A DNA stretch of 64,000 bases from Nematostella vectensis (taxonomy: Eukaryota > Cnidaria > Anthozoa > Actiniaria > Edwardsiidae): the NCBI RefSeq assembly GCF_932526225.1, contig NC_064042.1, positions 16,796,751 through 16,860,750 of the forward strand. Direction: 5' to 3'. A model generated the notes under the pieces. It saw nothing but the letters and a program-made list of their open reading frames with translations, did no database searches and was not told the origin of the DNA. Shown piece after piece: positions 20,539 to 33,371 of this stretch. Numbering within the stretch: position 1 is the first letter of the stretch; each line of letters starts with the position of its first letter. The position numbers were made by a program, and so were the translations under genes.

Positions 20539-22028
20539 CAACATGAGAAATGGGTCTTTTCTATGCGTGTTTGTGGTGCTTTCGTCAAACCGCTCATAGA
20601 GTCATTCGTTTTCAAAATAAAAAAAATATGCCCCGTTTGAGGATCGAACTCATGACCTTCAGATTTCTACATTTGATTATGAGACTGACGCTCTGTCTAC
20701 TGCGCTAACGAGGCCAACATGAGAAATGCGTCTTCTCTATGTGTGTCTGTGGTGTTTTCTTCAAACCGGTCATAGAGTCATTCGTTTTGAAAAAAAAAAA
20801 TGTGCCCCGTGTGATGATCGAACTCACGACCTTCAGATTTCTAGATTTGATTATGATACTGACGCGCTTCCTACTGCGCTAACAAGGCCAACATAAGAAA
20901 TGTGTCTTCTCTATGCGTGTTTGTGGTGTTTTCGTCAAACCGGTCATAGAGTCATTCGTTTTCAAAAAAAAAATATGCCCCGTTTGAGGATCGAACTCAC
21001 GACATTCAGATTTCTACATTCGATTCTGATATTGACGCGCCGCCTACTGCGCTAACGAGGCCAACCTGAAAAATGTGTCTTCTCTATGCGTGTTTGTGGT
21101 GTTTTCGTCAAACCGCTCATAGAGTCATTCGTTTTCAAAAGAAAAAAAATGTGCCCCTTGTGAGGATCGAACTCACGACCTTCAGATTTCTAGATTTGAT
21201 TATGAGACTGACGCGCTGCCTATTGCGCTAACGACGCCTACATGGGAAATGTGCCTTTTCTATTCGTGTTTGTGGTGTTTTCGTCAAACCGGTCATAGAG
21301 TCTTTCGTTTTCAAAAGAAAAAATATGCCCCGTGTGAGGATCGAGCTCACGACCTTCAGATTTCTACATTTGATTATGAGACTGACGCGCTGCCTACTGC
21401 GCTAACGAGGCCAACATGAGAAATGCGTCTTTTCTATGCGTGTTTGTGGTGTTTTCGTCAAACCGCTCATAGAGTCATTTGTTTTCAAAAGAGAAAAATA
21501 TGCCCCGCGTGAGGATCGAACTCAAGACCTTCAGATTTCTACATTCGATTATGAGACTGACGCGCTGCCTACTGCGCTAACGAGGCCAACATGAGAAAAG
21601 TGTATTCTCTATGCGTGTTTGTGGTGTTTTTTTGTCAAACCGGTCATAGAGTCAATCGTTTTCAAAAGAATAAAATATGCCCCGTGTGAGGATCGAACTC
21701 ACGACCTTCAGATTTCCACATTCGATTATGAGACTGGCGCGCTGCCTACTGCGCTAACGAGGCTAACATGAGAAATGTGTCTTCTCCATGCGTGTTTGTG
21801 GTGTTTTCGTCAAACCGGTCATAGAGTCATTCGTTTTCAAAAGAAAAAAAATATGCCCCGTGTGAGGATCGAACTCACGACCTTCAGATTTCTACATTTG
21901 ATTATGAGACTGACGCGCTGCCTACTGCGCTAGCGAGGCCAACCTGAGAAATGTGTCTTCTCTATGCGTGTTTGTGGTATTTTCTTCAAACCGGTCATAG
22001 AGTCATACGTTTTCAAAAGAAAAAAATA
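20453..22028 (-). repeat. B-type higher-order unit, copy 2 (1,576 bp, 9 monomers)
   Basis: It has the same class order as the unit to its left, with one added monomer near 21,690-21,860 marked by GATTTCCACATTCG and GACTGGCGCGC. The gain of exactly one monomer (176 bp) shows in-register length change. Confidence 0.85.
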
Positions 22029-22114
22029 TGCCCCGTGTGAGGATCGAACTCACGACCTTCAGATTTCTACATTTGATTATGAGACTGACGCGCTGCCTAC
22101 TGCGCTAACGAGGC
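22029..22114 (-). tRNA. tRNA-Met(CAT) with 13-nt intron, consensus copy
   Basis: No mismatch to consensus; anticodon 22079-22081. It heads the third B-type unit. Confidence 0.85.
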
Positions 22115-23605
22115 CAACATGAGAAATGGGTCTTTTCTATGCGTGTTTGTGGTGCTTTCGTCAAACCGCTCATAGAGTCATTCGTTTTCAAAATAAAAAA
22201 AATATGCCCCGTTTGAGGATCGAACTCATGACCTTCAGATTTCTACATTTGATTATGAGACTGACGCTCTGTCTACTGCGCTAACGAGGCCAACATGAGA
22301 AATGCGTCTTCTCTATGTGTGTCTGTGGTGTTTTCTTCAAACCGGTCATAGAGTCATTCGTTTTGAAAAAAAAAAAATGTGCCCCGTGTGATGATCGAAC
22401 TCACGACCTTCAGATTTCTAGATTTGATTATGATACTGACGCGCTTCCTACTGCGCTAACAAGGCCAACATAAGAAATGTGTCTTCTCTATGCGTGTTTG
22501 TGGTGTTTTCGTCAAACCGGTCATAGAGTCATTCGTTTTCAAAAAAAAAATATGCCCCGTTTGAGGATCGAACTCACGACATTCAGATTTCTACATTCGA
22601 TTCTGATATTGACGCGCCGCCTACTGCGCTAACGAGGCCAACCTGAAAAATGTGTCTTCTCTATGCGTGTTTGTGGTGTTTTCGTCAAACCGCTCATAGA
22701 GTCATTCGTTTTCAAAAGAAAAAAAATGTGCCCCTTGTGAGGATCGAACTCACGACCTTCAGATTTCTAGATTTGATTATGAGACTGACGCGCTGCCTAT
22801 TGCGCTAACGACGCCTACATGGGAAATGTGCCTTTTCTATTCGTGTTTGTGGTGTTTTCGTCAAACCTGTCATAGAGTCTTTCGTTTTCAAAAGAAAAAA
22901 TATGCCCCGTGTGAGGATCGAGCTCACGACCTTCAGATTTCTACATTTGATTATGAGACTGACGCGCTGCCTACTGCGCTAACGAGGCCAACATGAGAAA
23001 TGCGTCTTTTCTATGCGTGTTTGTGGTGTTTTCGTCAAACCGCTCATAGAGTCATTTGTTTTCAAAAGAGAAAAATATGCCCCGCGTGAGGATCGAACTC
23101 AAGACCTTCAGATTTCTACATTCGATTATGAGACTGACGCGCTGCCTACTGCGCTAACGAGGCCAACATGAGAAAAGTGTATTCTCTATGCGTGTTTGTG
23201 GTGTTTTTTTGTCAAACCGGTCATAGAGTCAATCGTTTTCAAAAGAATAAAATATGCCCCGTGTGAGGATCGAACTCACGACCTTCAGATTTCCACATTC
23301 GATTATGAGACTGGCGCGCTGCCTACTGCGCTAACGAGGCTAACATGAGAAATGTGTCTTCTCTATGCGTGTTTGTGGTGTTTTCGTCAAACCGGTCATA
23401 GAGTCATTCGTTTTCAAAAGAAAAAAAATATGCCCCGTGTGAGGATCGAACTCACGACCTTCAGATTTCTACATTTGATTATGAGACTGACGCGCTGCCT
23501 ACTGCGCTAGCGAGGCCAACCTGAGAAATGTGTCTTCTCTATGCGTGTTTGTGGTATTTTCTTCAAACCGGTCATAGAGTCATACGTTTTCAAAAGAAAA
23601 AAATA
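22029..23605 (-). repeat. B-type higher-order unit, copy 3 (1,577 bp, 9 monomers)
   Basis: This is the nine-monomer form again; the one-base difference from copy 2 is explained by an A-run length change near 22,367. A fourth, right-truncated copy follows from 23,606 to about 24.84 kb, where the sequence switches to other monomers. Confidence 0.85.
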
Positions 23606-23691
23606 TGCCCCGTGTGAGGATCGAACTCACGACCTTCAGATTTCTACATTTGATTATGAGACTGACGCGCTGCCTACTGCGCTAACGAGGC
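23606..23691 (-). tRNA. tRNA-Met(CAT) with 13-nt intron, consensus copy
   Basis: No mismatch to consensus; anticodon 23656-23658. It heads the fourth, truncated B-type unit. Confidence 0.85.
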
Positions 23692-26600
23692 CAACATGAG
23701 AAATGGGTCTTTTCTATGCGTGTTTGTGGTGCTTTCGTCAAACCGCTCATAGAGTCATTCGTTTTCAAAATAAAAAAAATATGCCCCGTTTGAGGATCGA
23801 ACTCATGACCTTCAGATTTCTACATTTGATTATGAGACTGACGCTCTGTCTACTGCGCTAACGAGGCCAACATGAGAAATGCGTCTTCTCTATGTGTGTC
23901 TGTGGTGTTTTCTTCAAACCGGTCATAGAGTCATTCGTTTTGAAAAAAAAAAATGTGCCCCGTGTGATGATCGAACTCACGACCTTCAGATTTCTAGATT
24001 TGATTATGATACTGACGCGCTTCCTACTGCGCTAACAAGGCCAACATAAGAAATGTGTCTTCTCTATGCGTGTTTGTGGTGTTTTCGTCAAACCGGTCAT
24101 AGAGTCATTCGTTTTCAAAAAAAAAATATGCCCCGTTTGAGGATCGAACTCACGACATTCAGATTTCTACATTCGATTCTGATATTGACGCGCCGCCTAC
24201 TGCGCTAACGAGGCCAACCTGAAAAATGTGTCTTCTCTATGCGTGTTTGTGGTGTTTTCGTCAAACCGCTCATAGAGTCATTCGTTTTCAAAAGAAAAAA
24301 AATGTGCCCCTTGTGAGGATCGAACTCACGACCTTCAGATTTCTAGATTTGATTATGAGACTGACGCGCTGCCTATTGCGCTAACGACGCCTACATGGGA
24401 AATGTGCCTTTTCTATTCGTGTTTGTGGTGTTTTCGTCAAACCGGTCATAGAGTCTTTCGTTTTCAAAAGAAAAAATATGCCCCGTGTGAGGATCGAGCT
24501 CACGACCTTCAGATTTCTACATTTGATTATGAGACTGACGCGCTGCCTACTGCGCTAACGAGGCCAACATGAGAAATGCGTCTTTTCTATGCGTGTTTGT
24601 GGTGTTTTCGTCAAACCGCTCATAGAGTCATTTGTTTTCAAAAGAGAAAAATATGCCCCGCGTGAGGATCGAACTCAAGACCTTCAGATTTCTACATTCG
24701 ATTATGAGACTGACGCGCTGCCTACTGCGCTAACGAGGCCAACATGAGAAAAGTGTATTCTCTATGCGTGTTTGTGGTGTTTTTTTGTCAAACCGGTCAT
24801 AGAGTCAATCGTTTTCAAAAGAATAAAATATGCCCCGTGTGAGGATCGAACTCACGACCTTCAGATTTCTACATTTGATTATGAGACTGACACGCTGCCT
24901 ACTGCGCTAGCGAGGCCAACCTGAGAAATGTGTCTTCTCTATACGTGTTTGTGGTGTTTTTGTCAAACCGGTCATAGAGTCATTCGTTTTCAAAAGAAAA
25001 AAAATATTCCCCGTGTGAGGATCGAACTCACGACCTTCAGATTTCTAGATTTGAGTATGAGACTGACGCGCTACCTACTGCGCTAACGAGGCCAACATGA
25101 GAAAAGTGTCTTCTCTATGCGTGTTTGTTGTGTTTTTTGTCAAACCGCTCATAGAGTCATTCGTTTTCAAAAGAAAAAAAAATGTGCCCCGTGTGAGGAT
25201 CGAACTCACGACCTTTAGATTTCTAGATTTGATTATGAGACTGACGCGCTGCCTACTTCGCTAACGAGGCTAACATGAGAAATGTGTCTTCTCTATGCGT
25301 GTTTGTGGTGTTTTCGTCAAACCGGTCATAGGGTCATTCGTTTTCAAAAGAAAAAAATATGCCCCGTCTGAGGATTGAACTCACGACCTTCAGATTTCTA
25401 GATTTCATTATGAGACTGACGCGCTGCCTATTGCGCTAACGACGCCTACATGGGAAATGTGCCTTTTCTATGCGTGTTTGTGGTGTTTTCGTCAAACCGT
25501 TCATAGAGTCTTTCGTTTTCAAAAGAAAAAAATATGACCCGTGTGAGGATCGATCTCACGACCTTCAGATTTGTACATTTGATTATGAGACTGACGCGCT
25601 GCCTACTGCGCTAACGAGGCCAACCTGAAAAATGTGTCTTCTCTATGCGTGTTTGTGGTGTTTTCGTCAAACCGGTCATAGAGACATTCGTTTTCAAAAG
25701 AAAAAAAATATGCCCCGTGTGAGGATCGAACTCACGACCTTCAGATTTCTAGATTTGAGTATGAGACTGACGCGCTACCTACTGCGCTAGCGAGGCCAAC
25801 CTGAGAAATGTGTCTTCTCTATACGTGTTTGTGGTGTTTTTGTCAAACCGGTCATAGAGTCATTCGTTTTCAAAAGAAAAAAAATATTCCCCGTGTGAGG
25901 ATCGAACTCACGACCTTCAGATTTCTAGATTTGAGTATGAGACTGACGCGCTACCTACTGCGCTAACGAGGCCAACATGAGAAAAGTGTCTTCTCTATGC
26001 GTGTTTGTTGTGTTTTTTGTCAAACCGCTCATAGAGTCATTCGTTTTCAAAAGAAAAAAAAATGTGCCCCGTGTGAGGATCGAACTCACGACCTTCAGAT
26101 TTCTAGATTTGATTATGATACTGACGCGCTTCCTACTGCGCTAACAAGGCCAACATAAGAAATGTGTCTTCTCTATGCGTGTTTGTGGTGTTTTCGTCAA
26201 ACCGGTCATAGAGTCATTCGTTTTCAAAAGAAAAAAAATATGCCCTGTGTGAGGATCGAAATCACGACCTTCATATTTCTAAATCAGATTATAAGACTGA
26301 CGCGCTGCCTATTGCGCTAACGACGCCTACATGGAAAATGTGTCTTCTCTATGTGTGTTTATGGTGTTTTTGTCAAACCGGTCATAGAGTCATTCGTTTT
26401 CAAAAGAAAAAATATGCCCCGTTTGAGGATCGAACTCACGACATTCAGATTTCTAAATTCGATTATGATATTGACGCGCCGCCTACTGCGCTAATGAGGC
26501 CAACATGAGAAATGTGTCTTCTCTATGTGTGTTTGTGGTGTTTTGTCAAACCGGTCATAGAGTCATTCGTTTTCAAAAGAAAAAAAATATGCCCCGTGTG

Positions 26601-26940
26601 AGGATCGAACTCATGACCTTCAGATTTCTACATTTGATTATGAGACTGGCGCGCTGCCTACTGCGCTAACGAGGCTAACATGAGAAATGTGTCTTCTCTA
26701 TGCGTGTTTGTGGTGTTTTCGTCAAACCGGTCATAGAGTCATTCGTTTTTAAAAGAAAAAAAATATGCCCCGTGTGAGGATCGAACTCACGACCTTCAGA
26801 TTTCTACATTTGATTATGAGACTGACGCGCTGCCTACTGCGCTAGCGAGGCCAACCTGAGAAATGTGTCTTTCCTATGCGTGTTTGTGGTATTTTCTTCA
26901 AACCGGTCATAGAGTCATACGTTTTCAAAAGAAAAAAATA

Positions 26941-27026
26941 TGCCCCGTGTGAGGATCGAACTCACGACCTTCAGATTTCTACATTTGATTATGAGACTGA
27001 CGCGCTGCCTACTGCGCTAACGAGGC
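26941..27026 (-). tRNA. tRNA-Met(CAT) with 13-nt intron, consensus copy
   Basis: No mismatch to consensus; anticodon 26991-26993. It belongs to a single B-type unit that begins the alternating B/G region; its GTCATACG marker lies just to the left (from about 26,915). Confidence 0.85.
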
Positions 27027-28869
27027 CAACATGAGAAATGGGTCTTTTCTATGCGTGTTTGTGGTGCTTTCGTCAAACCGCTCATAGAGTCATTCGTTTT
27101 CAAAATAAAAAAAATATGCCCCGTTTGAGGATCGAACTCATGACCTTCAGATTTCTACATTTGATTATGAGACTGACGCTCTGTCTACTGCGCTAACGAG
27201 GCCAACATGAGAAATGCGTCTTCTCTATGTGTGTCTGTGGTGTTTTCTTCAAACCGGTCATAGAGTCATTCGTTTTGAAAAAAAAAAATGTGCCCCGTGT
27301 GATGATCGAACTCACGACCTTCAGATTTCTAGATTTGATTATGATACTGACGCGCTTCCTACTGCGCTAACAAGGCCAACATAAGAAATGTGTCTTCTCT
27401 ATGCGTGTTTGTGGTGTTTTCGTCAAACCGGTCATAGAGTCATTCGTTTTCAAAAAAAAAATATGCCCCGTTTGAGGATCGAACTCACGACATTCAGATT
27501 TCTACATTCGATTCTGATATTGACGCGCCGCCTACTGCGCTAACGAGGCCAACCTGAAAAATGTGTCTTCTCTATGCGTGTTTGTGGTGTTTTCGTCAAA
27601 CCGCTCATAGAGTCATTCGTTTTCAAAAGAAAAAAAATGTGCCCCTTGTGAGGATCGAACTCACGACCTTCAGATTTCTAGATTTGATTATGAGACTGAC
27701 GCGCTGCCTATTGCGCTAACGACGCCTACATGGGAAATGTGCCTTTTCTATTCGTGTTTGTGGTGTTTTCGTCAAACCGGTCATAGAGTCTTTCGTTTTC
27801 AAAAGAAAAAATATGCCCCGTGTGAGGATCGAGCTCACGACCTTCAGATTTCTACATTTGATTATGAGACTGACGCGCTGCCTACTGCGCTAACGAGGCC
27901 AACATGAGAAATGCGTCTTTTCTTTGCGTGTTTGTGGTGTTTTCGTCAAACCGCTCATAGAGTCATTTGTTTTCAAAAGAGAAAAATATGCCCCGCGTGA
28001 GGATCGAACTCAAGACCTTCAGATTTCTACATTCGATTATGAGACTGACGCGCTGCCTACTGCGCTAACGAGGCCAACATGAGAAAAGTGTATTCTCTAT
28101 GCGTGTTTGTGGTGTTTTTTTGTCAAACCGGTCATAGAGTCAATCGTTTTCAAAAGAATAAAATATGCCCCGTGTGAGGATCGAACTCACAACCTTCAGA
28201 TTTCTACATTTGATTATGAGACTGACACGCTGCCTACTGCGCTAGCGAGGCCAACCTGAGAAATGTGTCTTCTCTATACGTGTTTGTGGTGTTTTTGTCA
28301 AACCGGTCATAGAGTCATTCGTTTTCAAAAGAAAAAAAATATTCCCCGTGTGAGGATCGAACTCACGACCTTCAGATTTCTAGATTTGAGTATGAGACTG
28401 ACGCGCTACCTACTGCGCTAACGAGGCCAACATGAGAAAAGTGTCTTCTCTATGCGTGTTTGTTGTGTTTTTTGTCAAACCGCTCATAGAGTCATTCGTT
28501 TTCAAAAGAAAAAAAAATGTGCCCCGTGTGAGGATCGAACTCACGACCTTCAGATTTCTAGATTTGATTATGATACTGACGCGCTTCCTACTGCGCTAAC
28601 AAGGCCAACATAAGAAATGTGTCTTCTCTATGCGTGTTTGTGGTGTTTTCGTCAAACCGGTCATAGAGTCATTCGTTTTCAAAAGAAAAAATATGCCCCG
28701 TTTGAGGATCGAACTCACGACATTCAGATTTCTACATTCGATTCTGATATTGACGCGCCGCCTACTGCGCTAACGAGGCCAACCTGAAAAATGTGTCTTC
28801 TCTATGCGTGTTTGTGGTGTTTTCGTCAAACCGGTCATAGAGTCATTCGTTTTCAAAAGAAAAGAAATA

Positions 28870-28955
28870 TGCCCCGTGTGAGGATCGAACTCACGACCTT
28901 CAGATTTCTACATTTGATTATGAGACTGACGCGCTGCCTACTGCGCTAACGAGGC
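28870..28955 (-). tRNA. tRNA-Met(CAT) with 13-nt intron, consensus copy
   Basis: No mismatch to consensus; anticodon 28920-28922. The minus-strand tail is the interrupted T3-C-T4-C-T4 type. It starts a G-type unit. Confidence 0.85.
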
Positions 28956-30101
28956 TAACATGAGAAATGTGTCTTCTCTATGCGTGTTTGTGGTGTTTTC
29001 GTCAAACCGGTCATAGAGTCATTCGTTTTCAAAAGAAAAAAATATGCCCCGTCTAAGGATCGAACTCACGACATTCAGATTTCTACATTCGATTGTGATA
29101 CTGACGCGCTGCCTACTGCGCTAACGAGGCCAACATGAGAAAAGTGTCTTCTCTATGCGTGTTTGTTGTGTTTTTTGTTAAACCGCTCATAGAGTCATTC
29201 GTTTTCAAAAGAAAAAAAATTGTGCCCCGTGTGAGGATCGAACTCACGACCTTCAGATGTCTAGATTTGATTATGAGACTGACGCGCTGCCTATTGCGCT
29301 AACGACGCCTACATGGGAAATGTGCCTTTTCTATTCGTGTTTGTGGTGTTTTCGTCAAACCGGTCATAGAGTCTTTCGTTTTCAAAAGAAAAAATATGCC
29401 CCGTCTGAGGATTGAGCTCACGACCTTAAGATTTCTACATTTGATTATGAGACTGACGCGCTGCCTACTGCGCTAACGAGGCCAACCTGAGAAATGTGTC
29501 TTCTCTATACGTGTTTGTGGTGTTTTTGTCAAACCGGTCATAGAGTCATTCGTTTTCAAAAGAAAAAAAATATTCCCCGTGTGAGGATCGAACTCACGAC
29601 CTTCAGATTTCTAGATTTGAGTATGAGACTGACGCGCTACCTACTGCGCTAACGAGGCCAACATGAGAAAAGTGTCTTCTCTATGCGTGTTTGTTGTGTT
29701 TTTTGTCAAACCGCTCATAGAGTCATTCGTTTTCAAAAGAAAAAAAAAATGTGCCCCGTGTGAGGATCGAACTCACGACCTTCAGATTTCTAGATTTGAT
29801 TATGATACTGACGCGCTTCCTACTGCGCTAACAAGGCCAACATAAGAAATGTGTCTTCTCTATGCGTGTTTGTGGTGTTTTCGTCAAACCGGTCATAGAG
29901 TCATTCGTTTTCAAAAGAAAAAATATGCCCCGTTTGAGGATCGAACTCACGACATTCAGATTTCTACATTCGATTCTGATATTGACGCGCCGCCTACTGC
30001 GCTAACGAGGCCAACCAGAAAAATGTGTCTTCTCTATGCGTGTTTGTGGTGTTTTCGTCAAACCGGTCATAGAGTCATTCGTTTTCAAAAGAAAAGAAAT
30101 A
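28870..30101 (-). repeat. G-type higher-order unit (1,232 bp, 7 monomers)
   Basis: It runs from the consensus copy at 28,870 to the next consensus-type copy at 30,102 and shows the full class order consensus, CAC, G3-mismatch, altered T loop, GAGTATG, A32, CAG. It matches the unit at the left window edge class by class. Confidence 0.85.
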
Positions 30102-30209
30102 TGCCCCGTGTGAGGATCGAACTCACGACCTTCAGATTTCTACATTTGATTATGAGACTGACGCGCTGAGACTGACGCGCTGGCGCGCTGCCTACTGCGC
30201 TAACGAGGC
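30102..30209 (-). pseudogene. tRNA-Met copy with 22-nt internal micro-duplication
   Basis: The gene is 108 bp instead of 86. Between the anticodon and the D arm the plus-strand words ACTGACGCGCTG and GCGCGCTG are repeated (around 30,157-30,191), so the 5' strand of the anticodon stem and part of the D arm occur twice. The B box, intron and anticodon are intact. The event lies exactly where a G-type unit meets a B-type unit, so it looks like an imprecise junction. The transcript would probably misfold. Confidence 0.8.
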
Positions 30210-30474
30210 TAACATGAGAAATGTGTCTTCTCTATGCGTGTTTGTGGTGTTTTCGTCAAACCGGTCATAGAGTCATTCGTTTTCAAAAGAAAAAAAATAT
30301 GCCCCGTGTGAGGATCGAACTCACGACCTTCAGATTTCTACATTTGATTATGAGACTGTCGCGCTGCCTACTGCGCTAGCGAGGCCAACCTGAGAAATGT
30401 GTCTTCTCTATGCGTGTTTGTGGTATTTTCTTCAAACCGGTCATAGAGTCATACGTTTTCAAAAGAAAAAAATA

Positions 30475-30560
30475 TGCCCCGTGTGAGGATCGAACTCACG
30501 ACCTTCAGATTTCTACATTTGATTATGAGACTGACGCGCTGCCTACTGCGCTAACGAGGC
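30475..30560 (-). tRNA. tRNA-Met(CAT) with 13-nt intron, consensus copy
   Basis: No mismatch to consensus; anticodon 30525-30527. It is part of a B-type unit right of the micro-duplication junction. Confidence 0.85.
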
Positions 30561-32228
30561 CAACATGAGAAATGGGTCTTTTCTATGCGTGTTTGTGGTG
30601 CTTTTGTCAAACCGCTCATAGAGTCATTCGTTTTCAAAATAAAAAAAATATGCCCCGTTTGAGGATCGAACTCATGACCTTCAGATTTCTACATTTGATT
30701 ATGAGACTGACGCTCTGTCTACTGCGCTAACGAGGCCAACATGAGAAATGCGTCTTCTCTATGTGTGTCTGTGGTGTTTTCTTCAAACCGGTCATAGAGT
30801 CATTCGTTTTGAAAAAAAAAAATGTGCCCCGTGTGATGATCGAACTCACGACCTTCAGATTTCTAGATTTGATTATGATACTGACGCGCTTCCTACTGCG
30901 CTAACAAGGCCAACATAAGAAATGTGTCTTCTCTATGCGTGTTTGTGGTGTTTTCGTCAAACCGGTCATAGAGTCATTCGTTTTCAAAAGAAAAAATATG
31001 CCCCGTTTGAGGATCGAACTCACGACATTCAGATTTCTACATTCGATTCTGATATTGACGCGCCGCCTACTGCGCTAACGAGGCCAACCTGAAAAATGTG
31101 TCTTCTCTATGCGTGTTTGTGGTGTTTTCGTCAAACCGCTCATAGAGTCATTCGTTTTCAAAAGAAAAAAAATGTGCCCCTTGTGAGGATCGAACTCACG
31201 ACCTTCAGATTTCTAGATTTGATTATGAGACTGACGCGCTGCCTATTGCGCTAACGACGCCTACATGGGAAATGTGCCTTTTCTATTCGTGTTTGTGGTG
31301 TTTTCGTCAAACCGGTCATAGAGTCTTTCGTTTTCAAAAGAAAAAATATGCCCCGTGTGAGGATCGAGCTCACGACCTTCAGATTTCTACATTTGATTAT
31401 GAGACTGACGCGCTGCCTACTGCGCTAACGAGGCCAACATGAGAAATGCGTCTTTTCTATGCGTGTTTGTGGTGTTTTCGTCAAACCGCTCATAGAGTCA
31501 TTTGTTTTCAAAAGAGAAAAATATGCCCCGCGTGAGGATCGAACTCAAGACCTTCAGATTTCTACATTCGATTATGAGACTGACGCGCTGCCTACTGCGC
31601 TAACGAGGCCAACATGAGAAAAGTGTATTCTCTATGCGTGTTTGTGTTGTTTTTTTGTCAAACCGGTCATAGAGTCAATCGTTTTCAAAAGAATAAAATA
31701 TGCCCCGTGTGAGGATCGAACTCACGACCTTCAGATTTCTACATTTGATTATGAGACTGACACGCTGCCTACTGCGCTAGCGAGGCCAACCTGAGAAATG
31801 TGTCTTCTCTATACGTGTTTGTGGTGTTTTTGTCAAACCGGTCATAGAGTCATTCGTTTTCAAAAGAAAAAAAATATTCCCCGTGTGAGGATCGAACTCA
31901 CGACCTTCAGATTGCTAGATTTGAGTATGAGACTGACGCGCTACCTACTGCGCTAACGAGGCCAACATGAGAAAAGTGTCTTCTCTATGCGTGTTTGTTG
32001 TGTTTTTTGTCAAACCGCTCATAGAGTCATTCGTTTTCAAAAGAAAAAAAAATGTGCCCCGTGTGAGGATCGAACTCACGACCTTCAGATTTCTAGATTT
32101 GATTATGATACTGACGCGCTTCCTACTGCGCTAACAAGGCCAACATAAGAAATGTGTCTTCTCTATGCGTGTTTGTGGTGTTTTCGTCAAACCGGTCATA
32201 GAGTCATTCGTTTTCAAAAGAAAAAATA

Positions 32229-32314
32229 TGCCCCGTTTGAGGATCGAACTCACGACATTCAGATTTCTACATTCGATTTTGATATTGACGCGCCGCCTAC
32301 TGCGCTAACGAGGC
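32229..32314 (-). tRNA. tRNA-Met-like copy with anticodon CAA
   Basis: This is a private variant of the CAG class: the plus strand reads GATTTTGATATTG, so the anticodon is CAA, another leucine codon reader. The A30-C40 and G49-A65 mismatches of the CAG class are also present. I saw it only once. Confidence 0.55.
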
Positions 32315-32404
32315 CAACCTGAAAAATGTGTCTTCTCTATGCGTGTTTGTGGTGTTTTCGTCAAACCGGTCATAGAGTCATTCGTTTTCAAAAGAAAAGA
32401 AATA

Positions 32405-32490
32405 TGCCCCGTGTGAGGATCGAACTCACGACCTTCAGATTTCTACATTTGATTATGAGACTGACGCGCTGCCTACTGCGCTAACGAGGC
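32405..32490 (-). tRNA. tRNA-Met(CAT) with 13-nt intron, consensus copy
   Basis: No mismatch to consensus; anticodon 32455-32457. It starts the G-type unit that is interrupted by the decayed island near 33.4 kb. Confidence 0.85.
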
Positions 32491-32579
32491 TAACATGAGA
32501 AATGTGTCTTCTCTATGCGTGTTTGTGGTGTTTTCGTCAAACCGGTCATAGAGTCATTCGTTTTCAAAAGAAAAAAATA

Positions 32580-32665
32580 TGACCCGTCTAAGGATCGAAC
32601 TCACGACATTCAGATTTCTACATTCGATTGTAATACTGACGCGCTGCCTACTGCGCTAACGAGGC
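32580..32665 (-). tRNA. tRNA-Met-like copy with anticodon TAC
   Basis: This is a private variant of the CAC class: the plus strand reads GATTGTAATACTG, so the anticodon is TAC, which would read valine. The acceptor end also reads TGACCC instead of TGCCCC, which breaks one more pair. It is probably a pseudogene. Confidence 0.55.
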
Positions 32666-33371
32666 CAACATGAGAAAAGTGTCTTCTCTATGCGTTTTTG
32701 TTGTGTTTTTTGTCAAACCGCTCATAGAGTCATTCGTTTTCAAAAGAAAAAAAATTGTGCCCCGTGTGAGGATCGAACTCACGACCTTCAGATGTCTAGA
32801 TTTGATTATGAGACTGACGCGCTGCCTATTGCGCTAACGACGCCTACATGGGAAATGTGCCTTTTCTATTCGTGTTTGTGGTGTTTTCGTCAAACCGGTC
32901 ATAGAGTCTTTCGTTTTCAAAATAAAAAATATGCCCCGTCTGAGGATTGAGCTCACGACCTTAAGATTTCTACATTTGATTATGAGACTGACGCGCTGCC
33001 TACTGCGCTAACGAGGCCAACCTGAGAAATGTGTCTTCTCTATACGTGTTTGTGGTGTTTTTGTCAAACCGGTCATAGAGTCATTCGTTTTCAAAAGAAA
33101 AAAAATATTCCCCGTGTGAGGATCGAACTCACGACCTTCAGATTTCTAGATTTGAGTATGAGACTGACGCGCTACCTACTGCGCTAACGAGGCCAACATG
33201 AGAAAAGTGTCTTCTCTATGCGTGTTTGTTGTGTTTTTTGTCAAACCGCTCATAGAGTCATTCGTTTTCAAAAGAAAAAAAAATGTGCCCCGTGTGAGGA
33301 TCGAACTCACGACCTTCAGATTTCTACATTCGATTATGATATTGACGCTCCGCCTACTGCGCTAACGAGGC

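Noticed and set aside
29849-30169. Family of frames of about 106-111 codons (also at 33,743, 41,308, 54,237, 57,210 and 62,489)
   Set aside because: They recur only because the higher-order units recur; translations are antisense tRNA plus spacer.
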